37,058 nucleotides of DNA, taken from positions 1-37,058 of the forward strand of contig NZ_AKIW01000096.1 in assembly GCF_000282635.1 (NCBI RefSeq), written 5' to 3'. This document shows positions 23,405 through 30,505 of this stretch, piece by piece (the stretch's first letter is position 1; each line of letters begins with the position of its first letter). The notes below the pieces were generated by a model that worked only from the letters and a program-made list of their open reading frames with translations, ran no database searches and was not told the origin of the DNA. A program made the position numbers and the translations under genes. This stretch comes from Variovorax sp. CF313 (GTDB lineage: Bacteria; Pseudomonadota; Gammaproteobacteria; Burkholderiales; Burkholderiaceae_C).

Positions 23405-24286
23405 GTGCCGCTCTCCGCATTCGCCCTGATCCTGCTCGCCGGGGTCATTCATGCCAGCTGGAACATCGCCGCCAAGAAGGCGAACGGCGATGCGCGCTTC
23501 GCCTTCCAGAGCGGCGTATTCATGGCCGTCGTGTGGGCGCCGGTGGGCATCGTGCTCGGCTGGCGCGTGGTGCCGGCCTGGGGCTTGCGCGAATGGGGCT
23601 TCGTCGCGTTGAGCGGCGTGCTGCACGTCTTCTACTATGTGATCCTGCTGCGGGGCTACCGCAAGTCCGACCTTACGGTGGTCTATCCGCTGGCGCGCGG
23701 TTCGGGCCCGCTGCTGTCGTCGCTGGTCGCGATCCTGTTCCTCGGCGAGACGATCAGCCTTGTCGGCGTGGCCGGCATCTTCGGCGTGGCGCTGGGCGTG
23801 TTCCTCGTGGCGGGTGGCCCGCGCCTGTGGCACGGCAAGCATGACCCGGCGCAGCGCGAGCGTGTGCACAAAGGCATCCGCTACGGCGTGCTGACCGGCG
23901 CCTTCATCGCGGCCTACACGGTGGCCGACAGCTATGCGGTCAAGTTCCTGGCGATGTCGCCGATCCTGCTCGACTACATGAGCAACTTCGTGCGGCTCGT
24001 GCTGCTGCTGCCCGCCGCACTGCAGGACCGCGCGACCACAGCGCGCATGTGGCGCGCGCAATGGAAGTACGCGCTGCTGGTGGCGGCAATCAGTCCCGTG
24101 TCTTATGTGCTGGTGCTGTACGCGGTGCAGCAGGCGCCGATCTCGCACGTCGCGCCGGCGCGCGAGGTGTCGATGCTGTTCGCCGCGCTGGTCGGCGGCC
24201 ACCTGCTGCGCGAAGGCGACCGGCTCTTGCGGCTGCTGGGCGCGCTGTTCATCGCCGCCGGCGTCGTCGCGCTCGCGATGGGCTGA
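23405..24286 (+). CDS. EamA/DMT family transporter
   Basis: This 293-residue membrane protein has about ten hydrophobic segments in two EamA repeats, the layout of the drug/metabolite transporter superfamily. The N-terminal phrase AGVIHASWNIAAKKA and the first-repeat ending YPLARGSGPLLSS are typical. The start is GTG: an in-frame TAG lies six bases upstream (23396-23398), and a later start would remove the first membrane segment. No substrate can be inferred. It ends four bases before the DUF429 gene. Confidence 0.88.
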   Translation: MPLSAFALILLAGVIHASWNIAAKKANGDARFAFQSGVFMAVVWAPVGIVLGWRVVPAWGLREWGFVALSGVLHVFYYVILLRGYRKSDLTVVYPLARGSGPLLSSLVAILFLGETISLVGVAGIFGVALGVFLVAGGPRLWHGKHDPAQRERVHKGIRYGVLTGAFIAAYTVADSYAVKFLAMSPILLDYMSNFVRLVLLLPAALQDRATTARMWRAQWKYALLVAAISPVSYVLVLYAVQQAPISHVAPAREVSMLFAALVGGHLLREGDRLLRLLGALFIAAGVVALAMG

Positions 24287-24290
24287 GGCC

Positions 24291-25115
24291 ATGGTGCTGT
24301 TCGGCTGCGATTTTTCCAGCGCGCCGACGGCACGCAAGCCGATCGTGGTGGCTGCCGGTGAACTCGCCGATGGCAATCGCGTCGTGCTGACTGGCCTGCA
24401 GCGCTTCTCGACGCTCGAAGCATGGGGCGAATGGCTGTGCGCCACGCCCGCCTGGACCGGCGGTTTCGATTTTCCATTCAGCCTGCCGCGCGAACTCGTC
24501 GAGCATCTGGGATGGCCGGTGCAATGGGCGCCGTTGATGGCCCATTACGCCAGCCTGAGCCGCGCCGAGATCCGCGAGACCTTCGCCGCATTCTGTGCGG
24601 CGCGACCCCTCGGTGGCAAGTTCGCGCACCGTGCGACCGATGGGCCCGCAGGTTCCAGCCCGTCGATGAAGTGGGTCAATCCGCCGGTGGCCTACATGCT
24701 CCACGCAGGTGTGCCGCGCCTGCTGGCCGCCGGTGCACGCATTCCCGGCCTGCACGCCGGCCCTGGCGCGGACCGCATTGCGCTGGAGGCCTATCCCGGC
24801 CTGCTGGCGCGGGAGTTGATCGGGCGCCGCAGCTACAAGAGCGACGAGCTGCCGAAGCAGACGCCCGAACGGCTCGCCGCACGCACCGACCTGCTCGTCG
24901 CGCTCGAAGCGGGCACCACGCGCCTCGGCCTGCGGCTTGGCGTCACCGCGCCGCAGCGCGCCGAACTGCTGGCCGATGCCCGCGGCGACGACATCGACGC
25001 GGTGCTGTGCCTCGTGCAGGCGGCCTGGGCCCTGCAGCGCGCGCAAAGCCCCGGGCCCGGCCATGGCCTGCCGCGAAATTTCGATCCGCTTGAAGGATGG
25101 ATCGTCACCGCCTGA
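24291..25115 (+). CDS. DUF429 domain protein
   Basis: This 274-residue protein starts VLFGCDFSSAP, the beginning of the DUF429 fold, which resembles RNase H-like nucleases. FDFPFSLPRELVE and ADRIALEAYPGLLARELIG (about 160-180) are typical blocks. The early Asp (D7), central Asp/Glu residues and the DDIDAVLCLVQAAWALQ block (about 230-246) could form an acidic metal site. No experimentally known function is recalled. It follows the EamA gene by four bases and is the last gene before the csbD promoter region. Confidence 0.82.
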   Translation: MVLFGCDFSSAPTARKPIVVAAGELADGNRVVLTGLQRFSTLEAWGEWLCATPAWTGGFDFPFSLPRELVEHLGWPVQWAPLMAHYASLSRAEIRETFAAFCAARPLGGKFAHRATDGPAGSSPSMKWVNPPVAYMLHAGVPRLLAAGARIPGLHAGPGADRIALEAYPGLLARELIGRRSYKSDELPKQTPERLAARTDLLVALEAGTTRLGLRLGVTAPQRAELLADARGDDIDAVLCLVQAAWALQRAQSPGPGHGLPRNFDPLEGWIVTA

Positions 25116-25144
25116 GCCTCGTTGTCCTACACCGCTTCGGGCTT

Positions 25145-25169
25145 CCGTCGGCGTTCGCAGCCGTCGGCG
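25145..25169 (+). repeat. Short direct repeat upstream of csbD
   Basis: CCGTCGGCG occurs at 25145-25153 and 25161-25169, a 16-bp period, within an interrupted dyad (TTCGC/GCGAA). A TAGATT (25176-25181) just downstream could be the -10 box of csbD. This is a possible regulator-binding site, not proven. Confidence 0.35.
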
Positions 25170-25240
25170 AAAGCCTAGATTGAAATCGGCGGGCCGTTGC
25201 GGACCGCGCATTTCATCACCCGATCAGGAAGGACAACGAC

Positions 25241-25438
25241 ATGAACAAGGACCAATTGGCAGGCCGCATGGAAGAAGCCAAGGGCAAGCTGAAGGAAGTG
25301 GCCGGCAAGGCCGTCGGCAGCGAAAAGCTCGAAGGCAAGGGCATTGCCGAACAGGCCGCCGGCAAGGTTCAGAAGACCTACGGCGACGTCAAGGAGCGGG
25401 CCAAGGACGCTATCAAGTCGGGCGCCAACAAGCTGTGA
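25241..25438 (+). CDS. CsbD family stress protein
   Basis: This 65-residue, Lys/Glu/Gly-rich hydrophilic protein matches the CsbD family, with MNKDQLAGRMEEAKGKLKE at the start and two similar amphipathic blocks (EEAKGKLKEVAGK and EQAAGKVQKTYGD). CsbD is controlled by the general stress factor sigma-B in Bacillus. The molecular role is not known. AGGAAGGA before the ATG is a strong ribosome-binding site. The BON lipoprotein gene follows 47 bp later, probably in the same transcript. Confidence 0.93.
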   Translation: MNKDQLAGRMEEAKGKLKEVAGKAVGSEKLEGKGIAEQAAGKVQKTYGDVKERAKDAIKSGANKL

Positions 25439-25485
25439 CGCCCATTTCCCGTGCGCAATCGAGCGACGGACAGGAGGATTTCCAT

Positions 25486-26004
25486 ATGAACGAACACATT
25501 ACCCCCATCACCATGCCGCATTCGCGCGCGTGGCTCGCCGTGCTCGTGGCCGGCGTTGCGCTGACGCTGGCCGGCTGCGACAAGTCCGACAACCGCACGG
25601 CGGGCGAGAAGCTCGACAGTGCAGTAGCCAAGACCGAGAAGGCGGCCGATACCGCGGCGGCCAAGACCGGCGAGGCCCTCAGGGATGCCAAGGCCAAGGT
25701 CGAGTCGTCCAGCACCACGGCCGAGGTGAAGGAAGGCATGGCCCGTGCCAAGGACGCTGCCAAGGACGCCGGCGCCGCGATGAGCGCGACGATGGACGAT
25801 GCCGCCATCACGGCCTCCGTATCCGCAGGCCTCGCCAAGGACCCGGACCTCAGCGCGATCAAGATCGACGTCGACACGAAGGGCGGCGCCGTGAGCCTGA
25901 AGGGACCCGCGCCCACCGCCGCCGCCAAGGCGCGCGCCGAGGAGATCGCCAAGGGCGTGCAGGGCGTGACATCGGTGAACAACCAGCTCGAAGTGAAGGG
26001 CTGA
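25486..26004 (+). CDS. BON-domain lipoprotein
   Basis: This 172-residue protein has a lipoprotein signal peptide with lipobox LAGC (28-31), so it should be processed at C31 and anchored in the envelope. A long Ala/Lys/Glu-rich helical, probably coiled-coil segment (about 40-98) precedes one BON domain (about 100-172, with DLSAIKIDVDTKGGAVSLKG). BON proteins such as OsmY are typical of osmotic and envelope stress. The AGGAGG at 25473-25478, seven bases before the ATG, sets the start. An intrinsic terminator follows. Confidence 0.92.
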   Translation: MNEHITPITMPHSRAWLAVLVAGVALTLAGCDKSDNRTAGEKLDSAVAKTEKAADTAAAKTGEALRDAKAKVESSSTTAEVKEGMARAKDAAKDAGAAMSATMDDAAITASVSAGLAKDPDLSAIKIDVDTKGGAVSLKGPAPTAAAKARAEEIAKGVQGVTSVNNQLEVKG

Positions 26005-26037
26005 TCGCCACCCTGCGCCAGGCGCACAAAATGAAGA

Positions 26038-26063
26038 AGCCCGGTCTCTGCCGGGCTTTTTTT
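26038..26063 (+). terminator. Intrinsic terminator after the csbD-BON unit
   Basis: The perfect stem AGCCCGG/CCGGGCT with a six-base loop (TCTCTG) is followed by seven T residues including the last stem base (26057-26063). It lies between two convergent operons. Read on the minus strand the same stem is followed only by TTCTTC, so it should work best for the plus strand. Confidence 0.9.
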
Positions 26064-26095
26064 GGCGAGAGCCCTCCGGGCCCTCGGCTCGATGG

Positions 26096-26656
26096 TCAAT
26101 GGCCGAGCCAGTCCTTCAGTTCGTCGGCATGCTCTTCTTCCTCCGAGAGGATGTCCTCGAGCATGCGGCGCGTGGTCGGGTCCTTGTCGCCGATCAGGGT
26201 GATCATCTGGCGATACGCCTCCACCGCGATGCGTTCGGCGACGAGGTTGGCGCGCACCATCGATTGCAGGTCGGTCGACTCGTCGTAGGCCGCATGGCTA
26301 CGGTCCAGCAGGTGGCTGGGTGCGAAGTCGGGCTCGCCGCCCAACTGCACGATGCGCTCGGCGATGCGGTCGGCGTGTGCCGACTCGGCGTTGGCATGCA
26401 CGAGGAACTCGTCGGCAATGGCGGGCGAGTCCACGCCGTTGGCGGTGAAGTAATGGCGTTTGTAGCGCAGCACGCAGACCAGTTCGGTGGCGAGTGCGTC
26501 GTTCAGGAGCTTGACGACGTCGTCGCGCCAGGGGCCATAGCTGGGCGTGACGGCGCCTTCGTCGAGGCTGTTGCGCGCGGCGTCCAGGCCGCCCTGGTCC
26601 AGCACCAGGTGCTTGTGCTGAGCCGCCTTGGAGGATGAGGAAACATCGACTTTCAT
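26096..26656 (-). CDS. Ferritin-like (bacterioferritin-type) protein
   Basis: This 186-residue four-helix protein has a complete diiron set: E58, E91-x2-H94, E141 or E146, and E173-x2-H176. The layout is that of bacterioferritin-type proteins. A hydrophilic N-terminal arm (1-40) precedes the helices. It could store iron or detoxify peroxide; no heme-ligand Met was looked for in detail. The ATG at 26656 overlaps the stop of the upstream gene (ATGA), and AAGGA lies six bases before it. It is the last gene of the five-gene minus-strand stress operon. A longer in-frame reading to 26941 overlaps that gene and was rejected. Confidence 0.9.
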   Translation of the reverse strand: MKVDVSSSSKAAQHKHLVLDQGGLDAARNSLDEGAVTPSYGPWRDDVVKLLNDALATELVCVLRYKRHYFTANGVDSPAIADEFLVHANAESAHADRIAERIVQLGGEPDFAPSHLLDRSHAAYDESTDLQSMVRANLVAERIAVEAYRQMITLIGDKDPTTRRMLEDILSEEEEHADELKDWLGH

Positions 26657-27177
26657 GGAGAGTCCTTTCGTGGGAGGCTTGTGGTCTTGCGCATCAACGT
26701 GTTGACGAGGTCGGCCACGTCGGATGTCTTCAGTACCGCCGCAAGCACGGCCGTGGCCGACAGCAGGCGCCACGGCCTCACGAGTACCAGCACCGCGCCT
26801 GTGGCCGCGGCCGCGGCCATCAGCTTGGCCGGCTCCTTGCGCGCATAGTGCTCGAGCAGCGGGCGGGCCAGTTGGCCGATCGCGTGTGCCGGATGCCGGC
26901 GCCACCAGCGTTCCACCACGCCGCGGCCCATCGAGAGCCACACGTTGTTTCGCCCCCGCCGCGGGTTTTGCAGGTGCCGGTTGCGGCGCGGCGCGGCGGC
27001 CGATGGGTCGTCGAACGCGTATTCCAGTTCGTCCTCGAGCTCGCGGTCGCGTTCCGCCCGGGGTTGTGCGTCGTCGTTCGCGGCGTCCGCATCGCCGTTC
27101 AGCTGCCGCACCAGCGCGCGGCGCGAGAGGGCCAGGCGCTGCTGCGGGGTGAGGGGGGAACGTTCATCGCTGTTCAT
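26653..27177 (-). CDS. Conserved-looking hypothetical membrane protein (YqjK position)
   Basis: This 174-residue protein has no family I recognise with confidence. Residues 1-80 are hydrophilic, rich in Arg and acidic residues (QLNGDADAANDDAQPRAERD). A stretch WRRHPAHAIGQLARPLLEHY leads to a hydrophobic region (about 118-150, AAAAATGAVLVLVRPWRLLS) that probably makes one or two membrane passes. It overlaps both neighbours by a few bases (start inside the holin-X gene end, stop at the ferritin start), so it is part of the operon. It occupies the place of yqjK in the E. coli yqjD-yqjE-yqjK order and shares its small basic membrane character, but homology is only suggested. Confidence 0.75.
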   Translation of the reverse strand: MNSDERSPLTPQQRLALSRRALVRQLNGDADAANDDAQPRAERDRELEDELEYAFDDPSAAAPRRNRHLQNPRRGRNNVWLSMGRGVVERWWRRHPAHAIGQLARPLLEHYARKEPAKLMAAAAATGAVLVLVRPWRLLSATAVLAAVLKTSDVADLVNTLMRKTTSLPRKDSP

Positions 27178-27547
27178 GGGCAGCTCCGGCGTCGCGCAAG
27201 GCCTGCAGGTCGGCGCCCAGCTGCGAGCGCAGATCGTCGAAACCGTAGCTCGGAACGGACTTCGTCGCGTACCACGTACAGATGGCCGCTATCACCAGCG
27301 CCACGCCCGGCACGGCCACGAGCACCCAGTGAAAGCTGCCGTACATCACGCCCAGCAGCACTGCGACCCCCGTCAGTCCAAGGACCAGTGCGGCGCAGGC
27401 CGCAGCCAGCACGCCTGCGACGATGCGGGCGACGAGCCCGCGTCCCGCCTGCGCTGATTCCTGGCGCACGAGGGCGGCGTAGTTGGCAAGGTGTTCAGCG
27501 ACCAGTTCCGGGTGCCCGAGCACCGTGGAGAAAATCGGATGAAGCAT
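27164..27547 (-). CDS. Holin-X superfamily membrane protein (YqjE-like)
   Basis: This 127-residue protein has two long hydrophobic segments (about 40-65 and 70-92), typical of the PF07332 'putative holin-X, superfamily III' family to which E. coli YqjE belongs. Despite the name it is chromosomal and not part of a prophage; no lysis genes are near. The amphipathic N-terminus contains ELVAEHLANYAALVRQE, and a hydrophilic C-terminus follows the membrane hairpin. The gene follows the YqjD-like gene by 36 bp and overlaps the next gene by 14 bp. Confidence 0.85.
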   Translation of the reverse strand: MLHPIFSTVLGHPELVAEHLANYAALVRQESAQAGRGLVARIVAGVLAAACAALVLGLTGVAVLLGVMYGSFHWVLVAVPGVALVIAAICTWYATKSVPSYGFDDLRSQLGADLQALRDAGAAHEQR

Positions 27548-27583
27548 GGTGCCGGGATGGGTGGAGCGAAAAAAGTCGGCGGA

Positions 27584-27961
27584 TCAGTAGTCGTCCCGGC
27601 TGCGGCGGCTGGCCAGCACGATGAGCGCCGTGATGGCAGCGCCGGCGGCCGCGGCCAGAAGCACCGAGCGCACCGGCTGGTCGGAGATGTAGCGGCCCGT
27701 GACGTCGGCAGCCTGTTCGAGTCGGCGCTGCGCACGTGCGCTGGTGGTGGACGCGGCGTCCAGCCCGCGCTGAACGGCCTGCTGCACGCGGGCAGCCAGC
27801 TGCTCGACAGCGGGTTCGGCATCGCGTTGCAGGTCGCGGACCTTTTCGCCCGCCGCATTCACCGCGTTCTGTGCATAGGCGCGGGTCGTTTCGACCGCTT
27901 CGCGCGCGGTCTGGCGGGCGTCGTCGGCGAGTTGCGAGGGAGTCTTGGTCGTCGTGTTCAT
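27584..27961 (-). CDS. DUF883 (YqjD/ElaB) family membrane-anchored protein
   Basis: This 125-residue protein has a long Ala/Arg/Glu-rich helical region (about 5-95) and one C-terminal membrane anchor (SVLLAAAAGAAITALIVLAS, about 98-117) followed by a basic tail. This is the layout of the YqjD/ElaB/YgaM group. In E. coli these proteins bind ribosomes and tether them to the membrane in stationary phase under RpoS control. Transfer of that role here is inferred. It lies between the DUF1328 gene and the YqjE-like gene, and AAGGA precedes its ATG. Confidence 0.88.
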   Translation of the reverse strand: MNTTTKTPSQLADDARQTAREAVETTRAYAQNAVNAAGEKVRDLQRDAEPAVEQLAARVQQAVQRGLDAASTTSARAQRRLEQAADVTGRYISDQPVRSVLLAAAAGAAITALIVLASRRSRDDY

Positions 27962-28015
27962 GTGAAAGTCCTTTCCGGAAAAATGAAATGCGCAAGCCTG
28001 TTGATCGTAACGACG

Positions 28016-28180
28016 CTACTTGCGTCGTAGCAAGCCGGCAAGGAAGCTCGCAATCGCGAGGATCGCGAAGATCACGAAAAGGATCTTGGCAATGCCGACC
28101 GCGCTGGCGGCGATGCCACCGAACCCGAACAGGGCCGCGATCAACGCGATGACCAGAAACACCACGGCGTAATGCAACAT
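28016..28180 (-). CDS. DUF1328 (YtjA-type) small membrane protein
   Basis: A 54-residue open frame runs from ATG 28180 to TAG 28016. It starts MLHYAVVFLVIALIAALFGF, continues GGIAASAVGIAKILFVIFA and ends LLRRK. Two membrane helices with this sequence pattern are diagnostic of DUF1328/YtjA. GGAG eight bases before the ATG is a proper ribosome-binding site. It is the first gene of the minus-strand stress operon. Its exact role is unknown, but members are commonly found with CsbD, BON and DUF883 genes. Confidence 0.92.
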   Translation of the reverse strand: MLHYAVVFLVIALIAALFGFGGIAASAVGIAKILFVIFAILAIASFLAGLLRRK

Positions 28181-28201
28181 GCGGAACTCCTTCGAGGCTG
28201 C

Positions 28202-28228
28202 CCTCGTTGTGTTGTAAGCGGCGCATGC
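28202..28228 (-). promoter_or_regulatory. Shared upstream element before the stress operon
   Basis: Minus strand: GCATGC-G-CCGC-TTAC-AACACAACGA-GG. The ordered blocks GCATGC, CCGC and AACACAACGA recur at 29796-29817 upstream of the response-regulator gene, with slightly different spacing. The element ends 22 bases before the DUF1328 start codon. It may be a common operator or leader motif. Confidence 0.4.
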
Positions 28229-28377
28229 CGGACTCCCGCAGAGGAAGGACCGGATGGCACAGGTGCAACCTTAAGTGGGGCACTGCCGCAGACCTGTCAG
28301 CGGCCGGGGGCGGGGTGCGTAGGAGATGGCCGAGTCGCCCTGCGCCGATGTGTGAAGGAGTACCGCCGTCCGGCGTC

Positions 28378-29721
28378 TCAAACGGGTTTGACGATGGGCA
28401 GCATGGCGCTCAGGCGCGTGCCCCTGCCCGGCGTCGACGACACCGTGAGCTTGCCGCGCGCCGCCTCCACCCGATGCCTCATGCCCGCGAGGCCGTGCGT
28501 CGATGGCCGCATGCGCTGCGTGTCGAAGCCCTTGCCGTTGTCCGCCACTTCCACGATCACGTGGTTTTCATAGTTCTTCAGCACGATGGTGGCTTCGCTG
28601 GCCTCGGCGTACTTGCCGATGTTGGTGAGGCTCTCCTGCACCATGCGGTAGATGGTGAGCTGGCGCGATTCATCCATGGTCACCGGCTCCAGCGCCATCT
28701 CGATCTGCAGGCCCGAGCGCTCCCCGAATTCGCGCCCCAGGATCTCCAGCGATGCGACCAGCCCCAGGTTTGAGAGCGACGACGGCCGCAGGTCTTCGAT
28801 GATGCGGCGCTTGAGCGCGATGCCGCTGTTGAGCAGCTCGGTCAGATGCTGCAGCCGCTGGGTGGCGTCGGGTGCGTCCGTCAGCCGCGATTTCAGCCGC
28901 GCCACGTCCAGCTTGGCGGCGGTGAGCAGCGAGCCCAGTTCGTCGTGCAGCTCGCGCGCGAGGTAGCCGCGCTCGGTTTCGCGCACATCCTGCAGATGGG
29001 TTGCCAGTTCGGCCAGCGAGGCAGTGCGTTCGAGCACTTCGTCCTCCAGCGCATTGCGCTCGCGCTGCAGGGCCTCCTGCTGGCGCTCGCCGATGGAGCG
29101 CAGCGCATGCGTCTGGCGCAGGTACAGGAAAAAGGCGATCAGCGCCGCCAGCGCCACGATGGCGGTGCCGACGCGCGCCAGCTGCAGCGAGCGCAGCACC
29201 TGCTGCTGGCTTCGCTGCAGGGTGTTGTTGCTGGTCTTCACCAGTTCGCTCGCTGTCGTGCGGATGGCCTCCATCTCCTCGCGGCCGACATCGGTCGTGA
29301 TGACGAATTTCCAGGCGTCGTCCTTGCCGTCCTGGCGCAGCCGCACGCTCATGTCCATCTCGGCCACCTTGCGCAGCACGTGCTTCGACAGTTCGGCCAG
29401 CTGGGTGAGTTCGGCCGGCCTGGCGGCGTACAGCCGGCGCAGCGTGGCGAGATGGCCGTCGACCTGCTTGACCGCGTCGTCGTAGGGCTTTCGGTAGCTC
29501 GCCTCGCCGGTCAGCAGGTACCCTCGCTGGCCGGTTTCGGCATCCAGCATGTTCTGCAGGATCTGGTTGAGCGTGCCGCGCACCTGCTGCGCCTCGTCGA
29601 TGTCGGCCAGGGCGCGGCTCGACTGCCGGTAGCCGGCCTCGTTGATGCCGACGAGGGCCAGTGCAGCCAGCGCCGCGAGCAGCAGGCTCACGGCCATTCG
29701 TGGAGGGGCTAACCAGTGCAT
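28378..29721 (-). CDS. CHASE3-domain sensor histidine kinase (NarX/UhpB type)
   Basis: This 447-residue membrane kinase has a first membrane segment at about 9-26, then a periplasmic CHASE3 sensor domain (about 30-175, with MLDAETGQRGYLLTGE as hallmark) and a second membrane segment (184-202). A coiled-coil linker leads to a HisKA_3 domain with the phospho-acceptor H259 in ARELHDELG. The ATPase domain has VQESLTNIGKYAEA, DNGKGFD (394-400) and GLAGMRHRV. The histidine usual after the N-box (KHA) is Tyr here. It diverges from a LuxR-type regulator 106 bp away, its probable partner. A longer frame to 30060 runs into that gene and was rejected. Confidence 0.93.
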   Translation of the reverse strand: MHWLAPPRMAVSLLLAALAALALVGINEAGYRQSSRALADIDEAQQVRGTLNQILQNMLDAETGQRGYLLTGEASYRKPYDDAVKQVDGHLATLRRLYAARPAELTQLAELSKHVLRKVAEMDMSVRLRQDGKDDAWKFVITTDVGREEMEAIRTTASELVKTSNNTLQRSQQQVLRSLQLARVGTAIVALAALIAFFLYLRQTHALRSIGERQQEALQRERNALEDEVLERTASLAELATHLQDVRETERGYLARELHDELGSLLTAAKLDVARLKSRLTDAPDATQRLQHLTELLNSGIALKRRIIEDLRPSSLSNLGLVASLEILGREFGERSGLQIEMALEPVTMDESRQLTIYRMVQESLTNIGKYAEASEATIVLKNYENHVIVEVADNGKGFDTQRMRPSTHGLAGMRHRVEAARGKLTVSSTPGRGTRLSAMLPIVKPV

Positions 29722-29738
29722 GAAACTTTCAAGGTCGC

Positions 29739-29769
29739 TTGACGCGCAAGTTCGTGAATAATTGATAAC
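29739..29769 (+). promoter_or_regulatory. Candidate promoter for the response regulator gene
   Basis: TTGACG (29739-29744) and GATAAC (29764-29769) are separated by 19 bp in the AT-richest part of the divergent region. The spacing is longer than ideal, so confidence is low. Confidence 0.25.
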
Positions 29770-29784
29770 AATCAGGGACCGGTA

Positions 29785-29809
29785 TGTTGCGACCCGCATG
29801 CCCGCAACA
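29785..29809. promoter_or_regulatory. Inverted repeat between the kinase and regulator genes
   Basis: TGTTGCG and CGCAACA form a perfect 7-bp inverted repeat with an 11-base centre, midway between the kinase start (29721) and the regulator start (29828). It could be the operator of the NarL/LuxR-type regulator or a hairpin in its leader. The right arm overlaps the shared AACACAACGA block. Confidence 0.5.
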
Positions 29810-29817
29810 CAACGACG
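29796..29817 (+). promoter_or_regulatory. Shared upstream element before the response regulator
   Basis: GCATGC-CCGC-AACACAACGA-CG on the plus strand shares its three blocks, in order, with 28202-28228 upstream of the DUF1328-led operon. It ends 10 bases before the ATG, where no strong ribosome-binding site is seen. Confidence 0.4.
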
Positions 29818-29827
29818 AAAGTAACAG

Positions 29828-30460
29828 ATGATCAAAATCGGAATTGTGGACGACCACGCCATCGTGCGATCGGGCCTCCGGCAGTTCTTCTCCGAGCACG
29901 TGGACCTGCGCGTGGCGGGTGAGGCAGCAAGCGGGCGCGAGGCCATCGAACTGGTGCGCACCACGGAACTCGACGTGCTGGTCATGGACCTTTCGATGCC
30001 GGGCCAAAGCGGCATCGACGCGCTCGCCATGATCCGCGCCAAGGCGCCGGACGTGGGCATCCTGATCCTCAGCGGCTATCCTGAAGAGCACTACGCGATG
30101 AACCTGATCCGGCAGGGCGCGAGCGGTTACCTGAACAAGGAATGCGATCCCATCGAGATCGTCAACGCCATCCGCACCATTTCGCTGGGCCGGCGCTACA
30201 TCACGCCCGCCGTGGCCGAACTGCTGGCCCGCCAGCTCGACCGCAAGGACGACGCCGCGCCGCACGAGCAGCTCTCGGAGCGCGAGTTCCAGGTGTTCCT
30301 GAAGCTCGCCAAGGGCGAGACCGCAGGCGACATCGCCAAGACGCTGTCGCTGTCGGTGAAGACCGTGAGCACCTACCGCACGCGCCTGATGGAGAAGATG
30401 AACCTCTCCTCCAACAGCGACCTCACGTACTACGCACTGAAGAACAAGCTGATCGATTGA
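29828..30460 (+). CDS. NarL/LuxR-family response regulator
   Basis: This 210-residue regulator has a receiver domain (1-120) with acidic pocket D8-D9, phospho-acceptor D54 in VLVMDLSMPG, S82 and K104, and a LuxR-type DNA-binding domain (about 145-210) with LSEREFQVFLKLAKGE and SVKTVSTYRTRLMEKM. The gene diverges from the CHASE3 kinase gene, the common layout of a NarL-type two-component pair. It ends at 30460, facing the stand-alone receiver gene. Its target genes are unknown; the shared upstream element suggests the neighbouring stress operon. Confidence 0.95.
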   Translation: MIKIGIVDDHAIVRSGLRQFFSEHVDLRVAGEAASGREAIELVRTTELDVLVMDLSMPGQSGIDALAMIRAKAPDVGILILSGYPEEHYAMNLIRQGASGYLNKECDPIEIVNAIRTISLGRRYITPAVAELLARQLDRKDDAAPHEQLSEREFQVFLKLAKGETAGDIAKTLSLSVKTVSTYRTRLMEKMNLSSNSDLTYYALKNKLID

Positions 30461-30477
30461 GATCGGCCTGCGAGCGG

Positions 30478-30504
30478 GAAGGGGCCCCATGCAGCGGCTC
30501 CTTC
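30478..30504. terminator. Hairpin between convergent response-regulator genes
   Basis: GAAGGGGCC and GGCTCCTTC (one G-T pair) form a 9-bp stem with a 9-base loop exactly between the stop codons at 30460 and 30506. Neither strand has a proper T run after it, so it may be a weak or factor-assisted bidirectional terminator. Confidence 0.45.
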
Positions 30505-30505
30505 T

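Noticed and set aside
22130..24445. Long antisense open frame opposite folE, BLUF and EamA genes
   Set aside because: It spans several real plus-strand genes and shows only compositionally biased sequence.
27164..27547. Phage holin as a sign of a prophage
   Set aside because: The holin-X family is found in chromosomal yqjE-type operons, and no endolysin, integrase, capsid or attachment-site features are nearby.
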